NCBI GenBank assembly: GCA_022783665.1
Contig: JALFZJ010000041.1
Span: forward strand, 1 to 37,857
DNA: 37,857 bases
Reading direction: 5' to 3'
Source: Arcanobacterium sp.
GTDB lineage: Bacteria; Actinomycetota; Actinomycetes; Actinomycetales; Actinomycetaceae
The notes beneath the pieces are model-generated. The model was not told the DNA's origin. It worked only from the letters and a program-made list of their open reading frames with translations, and did no database searches. Positions 33,719 through 37,857 of this stretch are shown here, in pieces (the stretch's first letter is position 1; every line of letters starts with the position of its first letter). A program made the position numbers and the translations under genes.

Positions 33719-35836
33719 GTGAATCATTCTGGCTCTCTCGTTGGAATACTGATAGACGAACGCTATCGCGTCGATGCACTGATAGCACGCGGCGGCATGG
33801 CTAGCGTCTATCAGGCTCACGATGTGCGCCTAGAACGCGACGTAGCCGTGAAGCTCATTCACCCTCACCTTGCCGAGCAAGATGATTTCGCCAGGCGCTT
33901 CATCCGTGAGGCTCGAGCAGCAGCTGCACTATCAAGCCCGTATATCGTCAATGTGCATGACCAAGGCCTTGCACACACTCCGGAAGGCGAGCTTCCATAT
34001 CTGGTGATGGAGCTCGTCCGCGGCCCTAATTTGCGCCGTGAGCTCAGCCGCCTCGGTTCACTTCCTTTGGGTTTTGCGCTCGAACTGATACGCCAGGTGC
34101 TCCTGGCTCTCAAAGACGCACATAATGCTGGTATTGCTCACCGCGACGTCAAACCTGAAAACATTTTGCTCGATAGGCCACTCGATACGTCACACGCACT
34201 GCGCCATCCACATGTTCACCTGAAAGTAGCTGATTTTGGTCTTGCTCGGGCGATCGAGGAGCAGTCGGGGGCGCGCACATCCATGATGCTTGGCACAGTG
34301 GCATACGCCGCGCCTGAAATGCTATCTGCGGGAACATCTGGAATCGCCGGCGACGTCTACTCCACCGGCATCATGCTTTACGAGCTCATCGCGGGCGAGC
34401 TGCCCTTCCACGCCGATACCCCACTCGGAATAGCCTTTGAGCACGTCAACAAACCCGTTCCACGCCTGAGTGACACAGCCGAATGGATACCCGTTGCACT
34501 CGATTCGCTTATCGCATCATTTACCGAGCGCGATCCGAGCAAACGCACAGCCAATGGCAGCGCTGCACTCCAGATGGTAGACGACGTCGTAAGATCGATT
34601 CCCCAAGAGCTTATGCTGCGCCGTGTGCCGGTGTTCCCTCAGGCAGCTGCACCAGTGCAGACGGCGGTATTCTCCACTAAGTCTCAGCTTACCAATAGCG
34701 CGCCGAGTGAGCGCGAAGACACCGCCGCCCACACATCACGCATTGATCAGCCAGTAACGATCGCCCCTGCGCCAGTGCAGGAAACTGCCGTAATCGGCGC
34801 TGCGCATGGGACTTCTGCCGCTGGTGACCCTGGTGATGCTCAGCAGAGCCGCAACGCGCCGGGCACTTCTCGTCGGCGTAAGACTAAGCATGCCGATGCC
34901 GTAGCCTCGAAAGCTGATAAGCGCACGCAGGCAGATTCACAAGGCAACCGCTCTCGCAGGCTGCCGAAATCGGTGAAGTTCTTGATCGCAGTATCCATCA
35001 TCCTAGCTGCACTGATCACAGCAGGAGCCGTCTACTGGGCGAAATTCGCGCCAATAGTGCCCACACTTTCAGGCCTCAGCCAAGAACAGGCGGAAGCACA
35101 TCTCACAGAACTTGGCCTCGATTACGCAGTAAACACTGAATACTCTGACACAGTCGAAGAGAATTTCGTCATCTCATCCGATCCACCAGCTGATACCAAA
35201 GTACTCCCCTGGCACACTGTGCATCTACTCATTTCCGACGGCATCGAAATGTGGACTGTGCCAAGTATTACCGGCCTCAGCGCCGACGAAGCACAGCAAG
35301 CGCTTGCGGATATCGGCTTCACATATTCAAGCTCGGAAGAATACTCTGAGGACGTTGCCGAAGGGGTCGTCATCTCGCAGAACCCGCAAGCTGATTCCCA
35401 AGCGCCACACGATTCTGAAGTGACGTTCGTCATTTCGAAAGGCCGTGAACCAATCAGCGTGCCAGACGTTGTTTCATTGAGCGCCTCCGAAGCTCAACAG
35501 ATGATTGAAGACGCCGGACTCAGCTACTCATCCACGCAAGAGTTTTCTGACGACGTCCCCGAAGGTAGCGTGATTTCCCAAGATATTGCTGCTGGCGAGA
35601 CCTTGTATCGCGGAGACGGCGTGAGCGTCGTCGTCTCTAAAGGCCCAGAGCTTATCGAAGTGCCCAACGTTTTCGGTAAACAACGTCAAGACGCAATCGA
35701 TACCCTCGAAGGCGCAGGGTTCAGCGTGAAAGTTGACGAAGTGCTCGGCGGAATCTTTGGCACTGTGCGCACACAAGATCCAAGCGGTGGCACCCGAGTG
35801 CCGCGAGGTACTACCGTAACGATTACCGTGGTGTAG
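33719..35836 (+). CDS. Membrane Ser/Thr protein kinase with four PASTA repeats
   Basis: A receptor-like kinase sensing peptidoglycan or lipid II and controlling growth and division. The 705 residues start with the Hanks kinase domain (about 14-280). It has the glycine loop GGMASVY, Lys45 in VAVKLI, HRDVKPEN with Asp143, DFG Asp172 and GTVAYAAPE. A ~10-residue insert lies between the catalytic and DFG loops. A charged linker precedes one membrane helix (about 421-440). Four extracellular PASTA repeats run from about 444 to the end, each near 66 residues; the fourth is the most divergent. The position between idsA and aroG matches mycobacterial pknL, which lacks PASTA (from memory), so naming it PknB or PknL is not safe. 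It converges on aroG, with 11 bp between stops. Confidence 0.92.
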   Translation: MNHSGSLVGILIDERYRVDALIARGGMASVYQAHDVRLERDVAVKLIHPHLAEQDDFARRFIREARAAAALSSPYIVNVHDQGLAHTPEGELPYLVMELVRGPNLRRELSRLGSLPLGFALELIRQVLLALKDAHNAGIAHRDVKPENILLDRPLDTSHALRHPHVHLKVADFGLARAIEEQSGARTSMMLGTVAYAAPEMLSAGTSGIAGDVYSTGIMLYELIAGELPFHADTPLGIAFEHVNKPVPRLSDTAEWIPVALDSLIASFTERDPSKRTANGSAALQMVDDVVRSIPQELMLRRVPVFPQAAAPVQTAVFSTKSQLTNSAPSEREDTAAHTSRIDQPVTIAPAPVQETAVIGAAHGTSAAGDPGDAQQSRNAPGTSRRRKTKHADAVASKADKRTQADSQGNRSRRLPKSVKFLIAVSIILAALITAGAVYWAKFAPIVPTLSGLSQEQAEAHLTELGLDYAVNTEYSDTVEENFVISSDPPADTKVLPWHTVHLLISDGIEMWTVPSITGLSADEAQQALADIGFTYSSSEEYSEDVAEGVVISQNPQADSQAPHDSEVTFVISKGREPISVPDVVSLSASEAQQMIEDAGLSYSSTQEFSDDVPEGSVISQDIAAGETLYRGDGVSVVVSKGPELIEVPNVFGKQRQDAIDTLEGAGFSVKVDEVLGGIFGTVRTQDPSGGTRVPRGTTVTITVV

Positions 35837-35847
35837 AACGAGCCTCT

Positions 35848-37206
35848 TTAGCGTGGGTAATCGCGCAGCATCTCTGCCACAAGGAAGGCGATCTCCAGCG
35901 ACTGCTGGTGGTTCAGCCGAGGGTCTACAAGAGTCTCATAGCGCTCACCTAATGTGTCTTCTACGATTTCTTCAGCACCGCCAAGCACCTCAGTCACATC
36001 GTCACCCGTCAGTTCGATATGGAGGCCGCCTGGCACTGTGCCTACGCTCTGGTGGGCACTAAAGAACCCAGTGATTTCCTCGAGGATATCCGCCATTCTG
36101 CGCGTCTTATACCCATTCGATGCCGAAATCGTATTGCCGTGCATGGGATCGCTCATCCACACTACCGGCCGCCCGTCAGCTTTGACCGCCTCAAGGATGG
36201 GTGGGAGCTTGTCGGCGATATTCTTGGCGCCCATGCGCGTAATGAAACTCAATCGCCCTGGTATGCCCTCAGGATTGAGAATGTCGATCAGGCGCAACAC
36301 GTCGTCACTAGAAGTCGTTGGCCCGAGTTTCACCCCGATTGGATTATGCACCTGCGAGAGCATCTCCACGTGAGCACCATTGATTTCGCGCGTCCGTTCA
36401 CCAATCCACAAGAAATGGGCTGACGTATTGTATGGCAACCCAGTACGCGAATCGATGCGAGTCATCGCATTTTCGTATTCCAGTAGCAAAGCCTCATGTG
36501 AGGAATAGAAATCCACGGTTTTCAAAGATTCAGAATTGGCTCCGGCTGCCTGCATAAAACGCATCGCTTTATCGATTTCAAGTGCCAACTTGTTATATCG
36601 TTTGTAGGCAGGGTTAGCTGAGAAGCCACGATTCCATTCGTGCACTTTCGATAGGTCAGCAAATCCGCCGGAAGTAAAGGCGCGGATAAGATTCAGCGTT
36701 GCCGCTGAGCGCTGATATGCTTCAACCAAACGATGAGGATCAGGAGTGCGCGCCTCAGGCGTAAACTCATGCCCGTTCACGGCGTCACCCATATAGGACG
36801 GCAGACGTACGCCTTGATGCTCTTCGATAGGCTTAGAGCGAGGCTTGGCATACTGGCCCGCCATGCGGCCGATTTTGACGATCGGCACCGAAGCACCATA
36901 CGTGAGCACCACAGCCATTTGAAGTATCGTACGCACTTTTGCACGTATGCGATCCGCCGTGGATTCGCTGAAAGACTCCGCGCAATCTCCGCCTTGCAGC
37001 ACAAAGGCATCTCCTGCGCCGGCTCGCGCCAACATGTGCGTGAGATTATCTGCTTCACCAGCGAACACAAGAGGAGGCAGCGTGCGAATATAGGATGCTA
37101 CAGCGTTCACTTCCTCAAGCGAGGCATAATGCGGCTGATGTTTTGCGGGGCAATCACGCCACGATTCGAGATTATGCAGATGTGCTTGGTGTAGCTCGTC
37201 ATTCAT
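35848..37206 (-). CDS. aroG: Class II 3-deoxy-7-phosphoheptulonate (DAHP) synthase
   Basis: Joins phosphoenolpyruvate and erythrose 4-phosphate, the entry step to aromatic amino acids and menaquinone. From ATG 37206 it has 452 residues, the plant/actinobacterial type II length. QGGDCAESF contains the metal-binding Cys. KIGRMAGQYAKPRS, FLWIGERTREINGAHVE, GVKLGPTT and WMSDPMHGNT are active-site stretches. The ~60-residue N-terminal extension that carries allosteric contacts in the mycobacterial enzyme is present. ATG 37206 is preferred over ATG 37215 because AGGA lies eight bases before it but directly abuts the earlier one. A terminator hairpin sits only 23 bp upstream. Confidence 0.95.
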   Translation of the reverse strand: MNDELHQAHLHNLESWRDCPAKHQPHYASLEEVNAVASYIRTLPPLVFAGEADNLTHMLARAGAGDAFVLQGGDCAESFSESTADRIRAKVRTILQMAVVLTYGASVPIVKIGRMAGQYAKPRSKPIEEHQGVRLPSYMGDAVNGHEFTPEARTPDPHRLVEAYQRSAATLNLIRAFTSGGFADLSKVHEWNRGFSANPAYKRYNKLALEIDKAMRFMQAAGANSESLKTVDFYSSHEALLLEYENAMTRIDSRTGLPYNTSAHFLWIGERTREINGAHVEMLSQVHNPIGVKLGPTTSSDDVLRLIDILNPEGIPGRLSFITRMGAKNIADKLPPILEAVKADGRPVVWMSDPMHGNTISASNGYKTRRMADILEEITGFFSAHQSVGTVPGGLHIELTGDDVTEVLGGAEEIVEDTLGERYETLVDPRLNHQQSLEIAFLVAEMLRDYPR

Positions 37207-37229
37207 GAGTTCCATCCTAAGATGAAAGA

Positions 37230-37261
37230 CCCAGCAGGCGAAACTGTATTCGCCTGCTGGG
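37230..37261 (-). terminator. Rho-independent terminator between pfp and aroG
   Basis: A perfect 13-bp inverted repeat (37230-37242 and 37249-37261) with a 6-base loop. On the minus strand it is followed by TCTTTCATCTT, a T-rich tract. It ends pfp transcription 33 bp after its stop and lies immediately before aroG. Confidence 0.8.
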
Positions 37262-37294
37262 CAATGCGTTCATTCAACGGGGGCAGCTTCGGCT

Positions 37295-37857
37295 TTAACG
37301 CGCTTCCCACGGTTCGCCGATCTCGCTAAGGAGTTCACCGAACCACGGCTGATTCACGTCGAATGCTTTTCCACCTGCAATACGCTTAAAATCGATTGCC
37401 TTAAGAATATCGCCGTCATCTTCGTCCTGCCCTATCACTCCCGATTCGCCCTTAAGTGCGCAATCCACGGCCATATCTGCCATCTGCCCGATAAGCTCAA
37501 GATCACGATCGTTTGATGCGGCAGAGCGTGAGAAGTAGCCAGACTTTTGCACCATAACCTTCTCCGCGCCGATGATCTGGCTAAACTTGCTGGCAAACCA
37601 CTGACCCGGATTTATCGTATCGAGTTTGACGTGGCCGAACGGATCACGCTCTACTTCGATGCCTTCTTCGAGGAGTTCGGCAATGATTTCGTTCACGCCC
37701 GCGCCCTCGGAAAGGAAGATATTCACGTTTCCAATTTCGTCCATCACCTTGCGCAGGCGTGAACCTTCAACATCTAGATCATACGTAATCTCTGGGATGT
37801 ACACGGCGTGCACGTCCCAACGCTCAGCTGAAAGGCCTGCAGACGGTACCCATTCCT
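37295..37857 (-). CDS. pfp: PPi-dependent 6-phosphofructokinase, C-terminal part
   Basis: Reversibly phosphorylates fructose 6-phosphate with pyrophosphate instead of ATP. Only the last ~187 codons are in the window; the frame is open through base 37857, so the gene continues to the right. Seen are SAERWDVHAVYIPE, VNIFLSEGAG, FGHVKLDTINPGQWFASKF, and KSGYFSRSAASNDRDLELI, all of the PPi-PFK type common in Actinomycetales. GTG 37813 is internal, not a start. The catalytic and phosphate-donor residues lie outside the window, so PPi specificity is inferred from similarity of this half. Confidence 0.85.
   Translation of the reverse strand, partial: EWVPSAGLSAERWDVHAVYIPEITYDLDVEGSRLRKVMDEIGNVNIFLSEGAGVNEIIAELLEEGIEVERDPFGHVKLDTINPGQWFASKFSQIIGAEKVMVQKSGYFSRSAASNDRDLELIGQMADMAVDCALKGESGVIGQDEDDGDILKAIDFKRIAGGKAFDVNQPWFGELLSEIGEPWEAR

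Noticed and set aside
1-37857. Mobile element, phage, CRISPR, toxin-antitoxin or biosynthetic cluster
   Set aside because: No transposase, integrase, recombinase, array of spaced repeats, small toxin pair or large synthase was seen. Gene content and order look like conserved actinobacterial core.

Overview
This window is core chromosome from a moderate-GC actinobacterium. Evidence includes actinobacteria-restricted families (DUF3000, DUF3159, DUF3710, DUF4193, DUF4192, SepH), two RCK/TrkA genes side by side, a primary sigma factor with a long acidic N-terminus, a class II DAHP synthase, a PASTA kinase and a PPi-dependent phosphofructokinase. GC near the low-to-mid fifties (judged by eye) fits Actinomycetaceae such as an Arcanobacterium-like species, but that is inference. 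I see no transposase, integrase, phage gene, CRISPR array, tRNA or rRNA.

Layout. 219-6753 (+): a trehalose-from-glycogen operon, glgX-treY-treZ. 6788-8571 (+): DUF3000 and an RNase D-like exonuclease, overlapping by four bases. 8758-13555 (-): dxs and aconitase, separated by a hairpin terminator; aconitase has a strong promoter with a palindrome in its spacer. 13813-17002 (-): a TRAM-domain RNA methyltransferase coupled to a KimA-like APC permease, divergent from two overlapping RCK genes at 17041-18479 (+), which suggests a potassium-related module. 18494-20563 (-): DUF3159, an OB-fold protein, DUF3710 and the zinc-ribbon protein DUF4193. 20799-21953 (+): sepH. 22061-23287 (-): a type I phosphodiesterase. 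23418-28736: topoisomerase IV subunits facing each other, with a GNAT gene coupled to parE. 28828-32434 (-): primary sigma factor, a small Usp-like protein and DUF4192. 32572-35836 (+): polyprenyl diphosphate synthase and a four-PASTA Ser/Thr kinase. 35848-37857 (-): class II DAHP synthase and the 3' end of pfp.

How the genes work together. GlgX debranches glycogen. TreY and TreZ turn the linear maltodextrins into trehalose. Dxs and the polyprenyl synthase are early and late isoprenoid steps. SepH, the PASTA kinase and topoisomerase IV serve division, wall sensing and chromosome segregation. From memory, gene order 6788-20563 resembles the Mycobacterium tuberculosis Rv2680-Rv2699c region, and 32572-37206 resembles idsA2-pknL-aroG, so most of this is conserved actinobacterial synteny.

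I did not find a convincing undescribed system. The best leads are regulatory (palindromes at aconitase, glgX, permease/RCK and usp; many -10 boxes placed for leaderless transcripts) and a KimA-like permease with an altered first membrane helix.
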